Source: Streptomyces sp. Mut1 (lineage in GTDB: Bacteria > Actinomycetota > Actinomycetes > Streptomycetales > Streptomycetaceae). Taken from it: a stretch of DNA of 64,000 nucleotides. The notes under the pieces are model-generated. The model ran no database searches, was not told the origin of the DNA, and saw only the letters and a program-made list of their open reading frames with translations. This document shows, piece by piece, positions 51,339-61,527 of this stretch. The stretch spans positions 4,847,501 to 4,911,500 of the forward strand of contig NZ_CP120997.1 of assembly GCF_030719295.1 (NCBI RefSeq). The letters run 5' to 3'. Position numbers and translations under genes: made by a program. Position 1 is the stretch's first letter. Every line of letters begins with the position of its first letter.

Positions 51339-51998
51339 GTGGCCTCCCCGCTCTCCTCCTCCGCCGCCCCGGCCCGCGTGGTCGTCCTGGTCTCCGGGTC
51401 CGGTACGAATCTTCAGGCCCTGCTCGACGCGGTCGGCGCCGACCCGGACGGGTACGGTGCCCGGATCGTCGCGGTCGGCGCCGACCGCACCGGCATCGCC
51501 GGACTGGAACGGGCCGAGCGTGCCGGGCTCCCCACCTTCGTGTGCCGCGTCAAGGACCACGCCTCCCGCGAGGAGTGGGACGCCGCGCTCGCCGAGGCCA
51601 CCGCCGCGCACCGGCCGGACCTCGTCGTCTCCGCCGGGTTCATGAAGATCGTGGGCAAGGAGTTCCTCGCCCGCTTCGGCGACCGGTTCGTCAACACCCA
51701 CCCCGCCCTGCTTCCCAGCTTTCCCGGTGCCCACGGAGTGCGTGACGCGCTCGCGCACGGTGTGAAGGTCACCGGGTGCACCGTCCACTTCGTCGACGAC
51801 GGTGTCGACACCGGTCCGATCATCGCGCAGGGCGTGGTCGAGGTGACCGAAGAGGACACCCCGGAGGGCGAAGCGGCCCTTCAAGAACGCATCAAGGAAG
51901 TCGAGCGCAAGCTGCTCGTCGAGGCCGTGGGGCGGCTCGCCCGTGACGGCTATCGCATTGAGGGACGAAAGGTTCATCTCGGTCATGTCGGTGAATAA
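51339..51998 (+). CDS. purN: Phosphoribosylglycinamide formyltransferase 1
   Basis: A 219-residue GAR transformylase, using 10-formyl-tetrahydrofolate to formylate GAR in step 3 of purine synthesis. It has the phosphate-binding [14 protein letters not shown] near residue 17, the catalytic Asn/His pair region in [20 protein letters not shown], and the active-site Asp loop [21 protein letters not shown] 51339 is preceded by GAGAAAGG at 8 nt. purH overlaps its end by 14 bp, so the two are coupled, and folD (2.4 kb away) supplies the same cofactor pool. Confidence 0.97.
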   Translation: MASPLSSSAAPARVVVLVSGSGTNLQALLDAVGADPDGYGARIVAVGADRTGIAGLERAERAGLPTFVCRVKDHASREEWDAALAEATAAHRPDLVVSAGFMKIVGKEFLARFGDRFVNTHPALLPSFPGAHGVRDALAHGVKVTGCTVHFVDDGVDTGPIIAQGVVEVTEEDTPEGEAALQERIKEVERKLLVEAVGRLARDGYRIEGRKVHLGHVGE

Positions 51999-53538
51999 GC
52001 CCATCCGCCGCGCCCTGGTCAGCGTCTACGACAAGACGGGGCTCGAAGACCTCGCCCGCGGTCTGCACGAGGCGGGTGTCGAACTGGTCTCCACCGGCTC
52101 CACCGCCGGAAAGATCGCCGCCGCCGGCGTCCCCGTCACCAAGGTCGAGGAGCTGACCGGCTTCCCCGAGTGCCTCGACGGCCGCGTCAAGACGCTGCAC
52201 CCCCGCGTCCACGCCGGCATCCTCGCCGACCTGCGCCTGGACGCGCACCGCGAGCAGCTGGCCGAGCTCGGCGTCGAGCCGTTCGACCTGGTGGTCGTCA
52301 ACCTCTACCCGTTCAAGGAGACCGTCGCCTCCGGTGCCTCCGCCGACGAGTGCGTCGAGCAGATCGACATCGGCGGCCCCTCGATGGTCCGCGCCGCCGC
52401 CAAGAACCACCCGTCCGTGGCCGTCGTCACCAGCCCGGAGCGCTACGCCGACGTGCTGGCCGCGGTCGGGGACGGCGGCTTCGACCTGACCGCCCGCAAG
52501 CGGCTCGCCGCCGAGGCCTTCCAGCACACCGCCGCCTACGACGTGGCCGTAGCCGCCTGGTTCGCCGCCGACTACGCCGCCGCCGACGACTCGGGCTTCC
52601 CCGACTTCCTCGGTACGACGTACGCCCGCGAGAACGTCCTGCGCTACGGCGAGAACCCGCACCAGCCCGCCGCGCTCTACACCTCCGGCGCAGGCGGCCT
52701 CGCCGAGGCCGAGCAGCTGCACGGCAAGGAGATGTCCTACAACAACTACACGGACACCGACGCCGCCCGCCGCGCCGCCTACGACCACGCCGAGCCGTGC
52801 GTCGCGATCATCAAGCACGCCAACCCGTGCGGCATCGCCATCGCCGACGACGTGGCCGAGGCCCACCGCAACGCCCACGCCTGCGACCCGGTGTCGGCGT
52901 ACGGCGGGGTCATCGCCGTCAACCGCCCGGTGACGGTCGCCATGGCCGAACAGGTCGCGGAGATCTTCACCGAGGTCATCGTCGCCCCGGCGTACGAGGA
53001 CGGCGCGGTCGAGATCCTGTCCCGCAAGAAGAACATCCGCGTGCTGCGCTGTCCCGAGGCCCCGTCCGCCGAGGTCGAGGTCAAGCAGATCGACGGCGGC
53101 GCGCTGCTCCAGGTCACCGACCGCCTCCAGGCCGAGGGCGACGACCCGGCCAACTGGACGCTCGCCACGGGCGAGGCGCTCTCCGCCGACGAACTGAAGG
53201 AGCTGGCCTTCGCCTGGAAGGCGTCCCGCGCGGTCAAGTCCAACGCGATCCTGCTCGCCAAGGGCGGCGCCTCGGTCGGCGTCGGCATGGGCCAGGTCAA
53301 CCGGGTCGACTCCGCGAAGCTGGCCGTCGAGCGCGCGGGCGCGGAGCGGGCGGCCGGTTCGTACGCGGCGTCCGACGCGTTCTTCCCGTTCCCCGACGGG
53401 CTGGAGATCCTGACCGCGGCCGGCATCAAGGCCGTGGCCCAGCCGGGCGGTTCGGTCCGCGACGAGCTGGTGATCGAGGCCGCGAAGAAGGCGGGCGTGA
53501 CGATGTACTTCACCGGTACCCGGCACTTCTTCCACTGA
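51985..53538 (+). CDS. purH: Bifunctional AICAR transformylase / IMP cyclohydrolase
   Basis: A 517-residue enzyme catalysing the last two steps of IMP synthesis. The N-terminal MGS-like cyclohydrolase domain shows [36 protein letters not shown] and NLYPFKET. The C-terminal transformylase has the signature [24 protein letters not shown] and [20 protein letters not shown], ending [13 protein letters not shown] 51985 lies inside the purN 3' end (14-bp overlap); a GTG 6 bp later is also possible. A strong terminator follows. Confidence 0.98.
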   Translation: MSVNKPIRRALVSVYDKTGLEDLARGLHEAGVELVSTGSTAGKIAAAGVPVTKVEELTGFPECLDGRVKTLHPRVHAGILADLRLDAHREQLAELGVEPFDLVVVNLYPFKETVASGASADECVEQIDIGGPSMVRAAAKNHPSVAVVTSPERYADVLAAVGDGGFDLTARKRLAAEAFQHTAAYDVAVAAWFAADYAAADDSGFPDFLGTTYARENVLRYGENPHQPAALYTSGAGGLAEAEQLHGKEMSYNNYTDTDAARRAAYDHAEPCVAIIKHANPCGIAIADDVAEAHRNAHACDPVSAYGGVIAVNRPVTVAMAEQVAEIFTEVIVAPAYEDGAVEILSRKKNIRVLRCPEAPSAEVEVKQIDGGALLQVTDRLQAEGDDPANWTLATGEALSADELKELAFAWKASRAVKSNAILLAKGGASVGVGMGQVNRVDSAKLAVERAGAERAAGSYAASDAFFPFPDGLEILTAAGIKAVAQPGGSVRDELVIEAAKKAGVTMYFTGTRHFFH

Positions 53539-53562
53539 GCCGGCCGGTCCAGCGCGGTACGA

Positions 53563-53609
53563 CCGAGGGCCGTAACCCCACGCGACGAGCGTGCGGTTAC
53601 GGCCCTCGG
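53563..53609. terminator. purNH terminator
   Basis: CCGAGGGCCGTAACC (53563-53577) is perfectly complementary to GGTTACGGCCCTCGG (53595-53609). An inner CACGC/GCGTG stem extends it, with one mismatch. It can serve the convergent RDD gene too. Confidence 0.93.
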
Positions 53610-53626
53610 GTCCGTTTGAGGCGCGG

Positions 53627-54214
53627 TCAGCCGGCCTTGACGACCACGGTGGAGCAGATCTTGTCCGCGAACGTCTGGTTCTTGTCGTCCCACAGCGGCC
53701 ACAGCCAGCCGATGTAGCAGGCGAGGCTGTCCAGGAAGTGGGCGATGTAGCGGACGAACGCCATGCCGAAGCCGAGCGGCCGGCCGTCCGCCTCGCGCAG
53801 GAGGCTGATGCCGAGGGCCTTCTTGCCGATCCACTGACCGGTCGTGCCCTCCTTGTACAGCTTGAAGAGGCCGAGGCCGATGCCGACGATGAGGCCCAGG
53901 AAGGCGAGCAGGCCGCCCGCGTTGCCGCCCATCGCGCCGCCGATCCCGATGAGGAGACCGTAGGGGACACCGATGACGATGCCGTCGACGAGGAGCGCGG
54001 CGAAGCGGCTTCCCCAGCCGGCGAGCGGCGGGCGGGCTCCCTGGGGCTGACCGTAGTCACCGCCGGAGACGGGCGGGGCCGACGGGTAGCCGTAGCCCTG
54101 CTGCGGCACACCCTGCGGGGCCTGCTGGGGGTAGCCGTAACCGGGCTGGCCCTGCGGCGGCTGGCCGGGCTGCTGCCCGTAGGGGTTGTTCGGGTTCGGG
54201 TCGCCGAAGCTCAT
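53627..54214 (-). CDS. RDD-family membrane protein
   Basis: A 195-residue protein. The N-terminal 60 residues are Pro/Gln/Gly/Tyr-rich (NNPYGQQPGQPPQGQPGYGY), typical of actinobacterial cytoplasmic tails. The RDD domain follows, with LAGWGSRFAALLVDGIVIGV (here the R-D pair), three transmembrane helices, and GQWIGKKALGISLL, then a conserved C-terminus (WDDKNQTFADKICSTVVV). ATG 54214 follows GGAGG. RDD proteins may be ion or substrate transporters; no specific function is known. Confidence 0.88.
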   Translation of the reverse strand: MSFGDPNPNNPYGQQPGQPPQGQPGYGYPQQAPQGVPQQGYGYPSAPPVSGGDYGQPQGARPPLAGWGSRFAALLVDGIVIGVPYGLLIGIGGAMGGNAGGLLAFLGLIVGIGLGLFKLYKEGTTGQWIGKKALGISLLREADGRPLGFGMAFVRYIAHFLDSLACYIGWLWPLWDDKNQTFADKICSTVVVKAG

Positions 54215-54442
54215 AAGGGTCGTTCCTCCAACAGACGTACGGGGACGAGTGCGGCCGCGCGGAGGAGAGAAAACGTCAGCGGTCCGCCCCCCGGGTACTG
54301 CCTGCGGCACTGCGGCCTTCATCGTTATAAGCGGTAAGTAAGTTTGTCCAGCCGCTGCGTAAGAAGTTGTCCAAGTGCAACCTTGCGTCCACCGCCCGTA
54401 CCTGATTGGTCCGAGGGCGGGGTCATCCGCGAGTATGGGGAC

Positions 54443-55318
54443 ATGACTGCCCAGATTCTCGATGGCAAGGCCACCGCAGCCGCGATCAAGTCCGATCTGA
54501 CCGTCCGCGTGGCGGCCCTCAAGGCCCGGGGCATCACCCCCGGCCTGGGAACCCTGCTCGTCGGGGACGACCCGGGCAGCAGGTGGTACGTGAACGGCAA
54601 GCACCGCGACTGCGCGCAGGTCGGTATCGGCTCCATCCAGCGCGAACTGCCCGACACGGCCACGCAGGAGGAGATCGAGGACGTCGTCCGCGAGCTCAAC
54701 GCCGACCCCGCGTGCACCGGTTACATCGTGCAGCTTCCCCTCCCCAAGGGAATCGACACCAACCGCGTCCTGGAACTGATGGACCCGGCCAAGGACGCCG
54801 ACGGCCTCCACCCGATGAGCCTGGGCCGGCTCGTGCTCAACGAGACGGGCCCGCTGCCCTGCACCCCGCAGGGCGTCGTCCAGCTGCTGCGCCACCACGG
54901 CGTCGAGATCAACGGGGCGCACGTCGTGGTCGTCGGACGCGGCGTCACCATCGGCCGCTCCATCCCGCTGCTGCTGACCCGCAAGTCGGAGAACGCCACG
55001 GTGACCCAGTGCCACACCGGTACGCGTGACCTCTCCGCCCACCTCCGGCAGGCCGACATCATCGTCGCCGCCGCGGGCGTGCCGCACATCATCAAGCCCG
55101 AGGACGTGAAGCCGGGCGCCGCCGTGCTCGACGTCGGTGTCAGCCGCGACGAGAACGGCAAGATCGTCGGCGACGTCCACCCGGGCGTGGCCGAGGTCGC
55201 CGCCTGGATCTCGCCGAACCCGGGCGGTGTCGGACCGATGACCCGCGCCCAGCTGCTCGTCAACGTGGTCGAGGCCGCCGAGCGCGACGCCGACGCCGAC
55301 GCCGTCTCCGCCGGCTGA
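54443..55318 (+). CDS. folD: Methylenetetrahydrofolate dehydrogenase / cyclohydrolase
   Basis: A 291-residue bifunctional enzyme that interconverts 5,10-methylene- and 10-formyl-tetrahydrofolate and supplies one-carbon units to PurN and PurH. It has the N-terminal [14 protein letters not shown], the catalytic-Lys region ([15 protein letters not shown], Tyr/Lys), [24 protein letters not shown] and the NADP-binding [17 protein letters not shown] 54443 has GGGGAC just upstream. The last codons ([11 protein letters not shown]) share a 24-bp exact repeat with the next gene, 20 bp downstream and probably in the same operon. Confidence 0.97.
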   Translation: MTAQILDGKATAAAIKSDLTVRVAALKARGITPGLGTLLVGDDPGSRWYVNGKHRDCAQVGIGSIQRELPDTATQEEIEDVVRELNADPACTGYIVQLPLPKGIDTNRVLELMDPAKDADGLHPMSLGRLVLNETGPLPCTPQGVVQLLRHHGVEINGAHVVVVGRGVTIGRSIPLLLTRKSENATVTQCHTGTRDLSAHLRQADIIVAAAGVPHIIKPEDVKPGAAVLDVGVSRDENGKIVGDVHPGVAEVAAWISPNPGGVGPMTRAQLLVNVVEAAERDADADAVSAG

Positions 55319-55338
55319 TCCGGCCCGGAAGGAACCCC

Positions 55339-56097
55339 ATGGGTGCTGGTACGAGTCCGGCCGACCGGGCCGCGTCGGAGACCGGTCCGGCCACCGAAGG
55401 GGCCGCCCCGGAGCGGGAGGCGGCCGAGTCCGCCACGGGCGAGGCGGGCGCCGCGCCGGCGGGCGCCGGGGCTGCGAATGCCGGGGCTGCGGATGCCGAG
55501 TCCGCCGAGCGCGACGCCGACGCCGCGACCGTCGGGGCTGCCGACGCCGGGGCCGCCGACGCCGAGCGCGACGCTGCCGACGCCGCGACTGCCGGGGCCG
55601 GTGAGGCCGCATCCGTCGACGCTGCCTCCGGCCCGTCCGCCCCGTCCGCCTCCGGCTCGTCGCCCGTGGGTGAGGCCCCCGCGGGCGAGGCCGGCGGGGC
55701 GCGCCGGTCGCGGCGGTTCTCGTTGACGCGGGACACCGCGCGGCCCGAGGGCGGCGGCCGGGCGGCCGCCGGGGACGCTCCCGCACCCGCCCGTCAGTGG
55801 CCGCTGCTCGCCGTGCTCTGCACGGCCGGCGCCGGACTGCTGATCGTGGCGGCCAACCCCTTCGACGAGGCCTTCCGCATCGGCACGATACTGATCGGCG
55901 TCGCGCTCGTCGCGGGAGCGGTCCTGCGCCTCGTGGTCCGTTCGGTCGGCATGCTCGCGGTGCGCTCCCGCTTCACCGACCTGGTGACGTACGGGCTGCT
56001 GGGCGTCCTCATCGTGATGCTCTCGCTGGTGGCGCAGCCGAAACCGTGGCTGGACATCCCGTTCCTGGAGGACGCGGTCCACTTCACGGTGCGCTGA
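55339..56097 (+). CDS. DUF3017-type membrane protein with Ala/Asp/Glu-rich N-terminal repeats
   Basis: A 252-residue protein. The first 150 residues are low-complexity, built of AADAE, AERDA and GAAD-like repeats. The C-terminal 100 residues hold three transmembrane helices (PLLAVLCTAGAGLLIVAA, IGTILIGVALVAGAVLRLVV, LVTYGLLGVLIVMLSLV), matching the DUF3017 family that sits between folD and mdh in Streptomyces. GGAAGGA precedes the ATG. Function unknown. Its stop is followed by a terminator. Confidence 0.82.
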   Translation: MGAGTSPADRAASETGPATEGAAPEREAAESATGEAGAAPAGAGAANAGAADAESAERDADAATVGAADAGAADAERDAADAATAGAGEAASVDAASGPSAPSASGSSPVGEAPAGEAGGARRSRRFSLTRDTARPEGGGRAAAGDAPAPARQWPLLAVLCTAGAGLLIVAANPFDEAFRIGTILIGVALVAGAVLRLVVRSVGMLAVRSRFTDLVTYGLLGVLIVMLSLVAQPKPWLDIPFLEDAVHFTVR

Positions 56098-56114
56098 CCT
56101 GCCCGTTCGAAGAA

Positions 56115-56154
56115 CCGGTGCCCGTCCCCTCCCCCGAGAAGGGACGGACACCGG
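56115..56154 (+). terminator. folD-DUF3017 terminator
   Basis: CCGGTGCCCGTCCC (56115-56128) pairs with GGGACGGACACCGG (56141-56154) with one mismatch, giving a 13-bp stem 17 nt past the stop codon. The remaining 268 bp to the next gene show only a 13-bp tandem repeat. Confidence 0.8.
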
Positions 56155-56300
56155 AGCGGGGCAACCCGGAGCGAAATGCTCCGAACGTGGCGACTTGAGC
56201 GGCCTTGCCCCGTCCTGCTTCCAGCCTTGTCGACCCGGCCCGGCCGTTCAAGGGATGGCTGGGGCCTGTGGCACGGAAGTGACCATTCCGCCATCGTGTG

Positions 56301-56326
56301 ATCGTCAGGCAACATCGTCGGGCAAC
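56301..56326. repeat. 13-bp tandem repeat upstream of the HTH gene
   Basis: ATCGTCAGGCAAC is followed without gap by ATCGTCGGGCAAC (one mismatch), about 100 bp before the HTH-DUF2690 start. It could be a tandem half-site for a regulator, including the downstream HTH protein itself. Confidence 0.6.
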
Positions 56327-56422
56327 GGTGGCAGACTGACCGGCGCAGTCCGGGTACGGCAGGACCACCGGGTCCGGACAGAGGCGGAAGCAGGGGCGGA
56401 CGCAGACGTGTAGGGGGAAGTC

Positions 56423-57547
56423 ATGCCGCGTTGGAAGGCACTGCCGCCGGATCTCGATCCGCAGATCCGGGAGTTCACCGGCCAGCTGCGCCGGCTCGTG
56501 GACCGGAGCGGGCTCAGCCTCGCCGCGGTGGCCGACCGCACCGGATACAGCAAGACGTCCTGGGAGCGGTATCTGAACGGCCGGCTGCTCGCGCCCCGGG
56601 GCGCGATCTACGCGCTCGCCGAGGTGACGGGCACCAACCGCGTCCACCTCAACACCATGTGGGAGCTGTCGGAGCGGGCCTGGAGCCGCGCCGAGATGCG
56701 CCAGGACATGACGATGGAGTCCATCCGGATCACCCAGGCACGGGCCGCGCTCGGCGAGTCCGGCCAGAACCCGCCCGGCCACGGCAGGAGCCGCTCCACC
56801 GGCGGCGTCGGTACCGCCCCGGGACGCGGTACGCCCGGCCACGGCCGCCGCCCCGCCCCCGTACCCCCGCGAGGCGGCACGGTCCCGCACCCCCGGCAGC
56901 CGCGGTCCGGGGCGGACGTGCCCCCGGGCGGCCCGGGCCTGCCGCCCGCCGTGGCGTACGCGGCCGGCCTCGGCGGTCCGCCGCCGCCCGAGCCCCGGGC
57001 CCGCAGGCGTCCCGGACCCGTCCTGATCGCGGCCGTCGCGGCCGGTGTCGTGGCGGTGGCCGTCACCGTGGCACTGCTGACCGGCTCGGACGACGACGCC
57101 GGGCGCACCGGGACCGCCGCCGCGACCACCCCCACGCCGTCCGCGACACCGTCGGCGACGCGGCCCGCGACGCCGGCGGCCACGGCGCCGGAGCTGCCCG
57201 CCGGGGTCGAGTGCTCCGGTGCCGGCTGCGCCGGGAAGGACGCCGACGACATGGGCTGCGGCGGCGAGCACGTGCGTACGGTTTCGAGCGTCACGGTGGG
57301 CGGCGCGTTCGTCGAGGTGCGCTACAGCGAGACCTGCTCGACGGCCTGGGCCCGGATCACCAAGGCCGCGCCGGGCGACACCGTGGAGATCACCTCGGGT
57401 CCGGGCGGCGGCCAGGACAGTGCGGTGAAACAGGCCTCGGCGGAGACGTACACGGCGATGGTCGCCGTCGAGCGCGTCGCCGACATCGAGGCCTGCGCCA
57501 CCCTCGCCTCCGGAACGCGGGGATGCACGGCCGAAGCGTCCCCGTGA
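56423..57547 (+). CDS. HTH (XRE) membrane protein with C-terminal DUF2690-like domain
   Basis: A 374-residue protein. The N-terminal XRE helix-turn-helix (SLAAVADRTGYSKTSWERYL, about 30-50) is followed by a Pro/Gly/Arg-rich linker (about 115-205), one transmembrane helix (GPVLIAAVAAGVVAVAVTVA, about 200-220), a Thr/Pro stalk, and an extracellular Cys-rich domain (VECSGAGCAGKDADDMGCGG, then VEVRYSETCSTAWARI) typical of DUF2690. A DNA-binding domain inside and a Cys domain outside suggest a one-component transmembrane regulator. The ribosome site AGGGGGAA is clear. Confidence 0.87.
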   Translation: MPRWKALPPDLDPQIREFTGQLRRLVDRSGLSLAAVADRTGYSKTSWERYLNGRLLAPRGAIYALAEVTGTNRVHLNTMWELSERAWSRAEMRQDMTMESIRITQARAALGESGQNPPGHGRSRSTGGVGTAPGRGTPGHGRRPAPVPPRGGTVPHPRQPRSGADVPPGGPGLPPAVAYAAGLGGPPPPEPRARRRPGPVLIAAVAAGVVAVAVTVALLTGSDDDAGRTGTAAATTPTPSATPSATRPATPAATAPELPAGVECSGAGCAGKDADDMGCGGEHVRTVSSVTVGGAFVEVRYSETCSTAWARITKAAPGDTVEITSGPGGGQDSAVKQASAETYTAMVAVERVADIEACATLASGTRGCTAEASP

Positions 57548-58699
<1,152 letters not shown>

Positions 58700-58741
58700 T
58701 CCACCGCCCGTGCGCGCGGGTACGCACACGTTCGCGCGGGT

Positions 58742-58787
58742 ACGCACACGCCCCCGGCAGCCAGGCGGCTGCCGGGGGCGTGTGCGT
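58742..58787. terminator. mdh terminator
   Basis: Perfect 21-nt complementary arms at 58742-58762 and 58767-58787 (core CCCCCGGCAGCC / GGCTGCCGGGGG) flank a 4-nt AGGC loop. An 18-bp direct repeat CGCGCGGGTACGCACACG overlaps its start. It also serves the convergent gene. Confidence 0.95.
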
Positions 58788-58794
58788 GCCGCGC

Positions 58795-59526
58795 TCAGAC
58801 GCTCCGCAGTTCGTCCGCGATCCCGCGCACGGCCGCCATCGCCCGGCGCTGAAGACCGGGGCCGAAGGTGATCCGGGTGGCGCCCAGCTCACCGAGGCGG
58901 CGCGGTCCGGGTCCGTCCGGCCGGGCCAGCGCGTTCAGCGGCTGCCCCGGCAGAGCCTCGGCCAGCGGGCCGAACAGCTCGGGCGGGGCGGCGATCGGGT
59001 AGACGCAGTCCGCGCCCGCGGCCGTGTACAGCCGGGCCCGGCGCAGGGTCTCCGCCGCCGGGTCCGTACCGTCCGCAACGCCCGTGACGTAACAGTCCAC
59101 CCGGGCGTTCACGAACAGCGCGTCCCCGGCCACCGCACGCACCTCGGCCAGCCGGTCCGCCTGCCGGCCGGCGTCCACCAGGACACCGCCCGCCGTGTCC
59201 TCCAGATTGCAGCCGACGGCCCCCGTGGCGAGCAGCCGCTCCACCAGCTCCCCGGCCGCCAGTCCGTACCCGCCCTCGATGTCGGCGGTCACGGGTACGG
59301 GCACGGCCCGGACGATCCGCGCCACCGCCGCGAACATCTCATCGGCGGGCGTCTCCCCGTCCTCGTACCCGAGCGAGGCCGCGACCCCCGCGCTCGGCGT
59401 GGCGAGCGCGGGGAACCCCGCGTCGGCGAGGACCCGGGCGCTCGCCGCGTCCCACGGGCCGGGGAGGACCAGCGGGTCGCCGGGGGTGCGCCCGTGGTGC
59501 AGGGCGCGGAGGTCGGACGCGGTCAT
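58795..59526 (-). CDS. Isocitrate lyase / PEP phosphonomutase family protein
   Basis: A 243-residue TIM-barrel enzyme of the PEP mutase/ICL superfamily. Metal and substrate residues are visible in PGPWDAASARVLADAGF, DIEGGYG, NLEDTAG and VNARVDCYV. The KKCGH cysteine loop of true isocitrate lyase is absent, so cleavage of isocitrate is unlikely; a carboxyphosphonoenolpyruvate- or oxaloacetate-type reaction is possible. It lies 40 bp downstream of the AhpD-like gene on the same strand, probably in an operon, and converges with mdh. Confidence 0.87.
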   Translation of the reverse strand: MTASDLRALHHGRTPGDPLVLPGPWDAASARVLADAGFPALATPSAGVAASLGYEDGETPADEMFAAVARIVRAVPVPVTADIEGGYGLAAGELVERLLATGAVGCNLEDTAGGVLVDAGRQADRLAEVRAVAGDALFVNARVDCYVTGVADGTDPAAETLRRARLYTAAGADCVYPIAAPPELFGPLAEALPGQPLNALARPDGPGPRRLGELGATRITFGPGLQRRAMAAVRGIADELRSV

Positions 59527-59566
59527 CGCGTTGCTCCAGACGGGGGAGGGGCGGGGAACGCGCGGG

Positions 59567-60076
59567 TCAGCGGTGGTCGCCGGGGGTGTAGTGGCCCGGG
59601 ACCATGCGGGTGGACACGGCGAACCGGTTCCAGGCGTTGATCGTGATGATCGAGGCGATGAGGTGGGCCAGCTCCTCCTCGCCGAAGTGCTTCGCGGCCC
59701 GCGCGTACACCTCGTCCGGCACGAAACCGTCGGTCAGGACGGTCACCGCCTCGGTCAGCTCGATCGCCGCGATCTCCTTCGGCGTGTAGAAGTGCCGCGC
59801 CTCCTCCCACGCGCTGAGCTGGACGATCCGCTGCGCCGACTCGCCGGCCGCGAGCGCGTCCTTGGTGTGCATGTCCAGGCAGAACGCGCAGTGGTTGAGC
59901 TGCGAGGCGCGGATCTTCACCAGCTCGGCGATCACCGGGTCGGTGCCCTTGCGGGAGGCGGCCTCCAGCCGGGCCATCGCCTTGTAGACGTCGGGGGCGT
60001 GCTCGGACCAGTTCATGCGCGGGGTGTGCTCGGGGCAGTAGTCGGAGGTCGGGCGGCTGTGCTCGTTCGTCGTCAT
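59567..60076 (-). CDS. Carboxymuconolactone decarboxylase / AhpD-like protein
   Basis: A 169-residue all-helical protein of the CMD/AhpD family. The redox-active C-x-x-C motif plus histidine appears as NHCAFCLDMHTKDAL (about 57-71), as in alkylhydroperoxidase D-type thiol peroxidases, rather than the gamma-carboxymuconolactone decarboxylase active site. ATG 60076 faces the divergent MocR regulator across 47 bp. The likely role is peroxide or organic radical detoxification. Confidence 0.9.
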   Translation of the reverse strand: MTTNEHSRPTSDYCPEHTPRMNWSEHAPDVYKAMARLEAASRKGTDPVIAELVKIRASQLNHCAFCLDMHTKDALAAGESAQRIVQLSAWEEARHFYTPKEIAAIELTEAVTVLTDGFVPDEVYARAAKHFGEEELAHLIASIITINAWNRFAVSTRMVPGHYTPGDHR

Positions 60077-60095
60077 GGGTACGACGCTACGGGGT

Positions 60096-60121
60096 GAGTG
60101 GCGCAGGGGTATGGTCCACTC
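60096..60121. promoter_or_regulatory. Divergent AhpD-like / MocR control region with a 6-bp dyad
   Basis: GAGTGG (60096-60101) and CCACTC (60116-60121) form an inverted repeat, with TATGGT (60110-60115) as the probable -10 of the MocR gene between them. MocR proteins often bind the spacer shared with their target, so this is a candidate autoregulatory site. Confidence 0.45.
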
Positions 60122-60123
60122 CC

Positions 60124-61527
60124 ATGACGGATCAGTGGGCCACTTTCGGCGCGGACCTGCACATCGACCCCAACGGCGCGACCGGTCTGCGGGCGGGCCT
60201 GATGGACGCCCTGCGCGAGGCGGTCAGGACCGGCCGGCTGACCCCCGGGACCCGGCTGCCGTCCTCCCGCACGCTCGCCGCCGACCTCGGCATCGCCCGC
60301 AACACCGTCGCCGACGCCTACGCCGAACTGGTCGCCGAGGGCTGGCTCACCGCCCGCCAGGGCTCCGGCACCCGGGTGGCACAGCGCGCCGAGTCCCGCC
60401 CGGCCACGGCGAAGGCACCGCGTCCCCGGCCGCCCCGCACCGCCCCGGTCCACAACCTGAAGCCGGGCTCGCCCGACCTGTCGACGTTCCCGCGCGCCGA
60501 CTGGCTGAAGGCGGCCCGCCGCGCCCTGGCCGCCGCCCCCAACGACGCCTTCGGCTACGGCGACCCGCGCGGCCGTATCGAGCTGCGCACCGTCCTCGCC
60601 GAATACCTGGCCCGAGCGCGCGGGGTGTACGCGGACCCCGAACGCATCGTGGTCTGCGCTGGCTTCGTGCACGGCCTGATGCTGCTGGGGAGGGTGCTGC
60701 GGGGGCGCCGGGTACGGGAGGTGGCCGTCGAGTCGTACGGTCTCCACGTGCACACCCGCCTGCTCACCGAGGCCGGACTGCGCATCCCCTGCCTGCCGCT
60801 GGACCACCTCGGCTCCCGCACCGGCGAACTCCACGCGCTGCGCGGCGCGGGCGCGGTGCTCCTGACGCCCGCGCACCAGTTCCCGACGGGGGTCCCGCTC
60901 CACCCCGACCGGCGGGCCGCGGCGGTCGACTGGGCGCGCGGTACCGGCGGGCTGATCCTGGAGGACGACTATGACGGGGAGTTCCGCTACGACCGCCAGC
61001 CGGTCGGCGCGCTCCAGGGCCTGGACCCCGAACACGTCGTGTACCTGGGCACCGCCAGCAAGTCCCTGGCGCCCGGGGTGCGGCTGGGCTGGATGGTGGT
61101 CCCGGAGAACCTGGTGGGCGAGGTCACCGCGGCGAAGGGCGTGAGCGACTGGGCCTCCAGCGCGCTGGACCAGCTGACGCTCGCGGAGTTCATGTCCTCC
61201 GGCGCGTACGACCGGCATGTGCGCTCCATGCGGCTGCGCTACCGCAACCGCCGCGACCAGCTCGTCGCGGCGCTGGCCGAACGCGCCCCCTCCATCCGGG
61301 TCAGCGGGATCGCCGCCGGCATGCACGCCGTGCTGGAACTCCCGGAGGGCAGCGAGGCGGAGGTCATACGGGCGGCGGCCTGGCAGGGTCTCGCGGTCGA
61401 GGGCCTGGCCTTCTTCCGCCACCCGGACGCCGACCTGCGGCGCGAGGCGCTGGTCATCGGCTACGGCACCCCGACCGACAGCGCCTGGGCGGGCACGCTG
61501 GAGGCGCTGCTGCGGGTGCTGCCGTAG
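60124..61527 (+). CDS. MocR/PdxR-type GntR transcription regulator
   Basis: A 467-residue fusion. The N-terminal GntR winged helix has LTPGTRLPSSRTLAADLGI then RNTVADAYAELVAEGWL. The C-terminal class I aminotransferase-like domain binds pyridoxal phosphate: the PLP lysine is in YLGTASKSLAPGVRLGW, with EDDYDGEFRYDRQP upstream. It likely regulates the divergent AhpD/PEP-mutase operon and itself. ATG 60124 lies 8 nt after TATGGT, with no ribosome site, so the mRNA may be leaderless. Confidence 0.93.
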   Translation: MTDQWATFGADLHIDPNGATGLRAGLMDALREAVRTGRLTPGTRLPSSRTLAADLGIARNTVADAYAELVAEGWLTARQGSGTRVAQRAESRPATAKAPRPRPPRTAPVHNLKPGSPDLSTFPRADWLKAARRALAAAPNDAFGYGDPRGRIELRTVLAEYLARARGVYADPERIVVCAGFVHGLMLLGRVLRGRRVREVAVESYGLHVHTRLLTEAGLRIPCLPLDHLGSRTGELHALRGAGAVLLTPAHQFPTGVPLHPDRRAAAVDWARGTGGLILEDDYDGEFRYDRQPVGALQGLDPEHVVYLGTASKSLAPGVRLGWMVVPENLVGEVTAAKGVSDWASSALDQLTLAEFMSSGAYDRHVRSMRLRYRNRRDQLVAALAERAPSIRVSGIAAGMHAVLELPEGSEAEVIRAAAWQGLAVEGLAFFRHPDADLRREALVIGYGTPTDSAWAGTLEALLRVLP

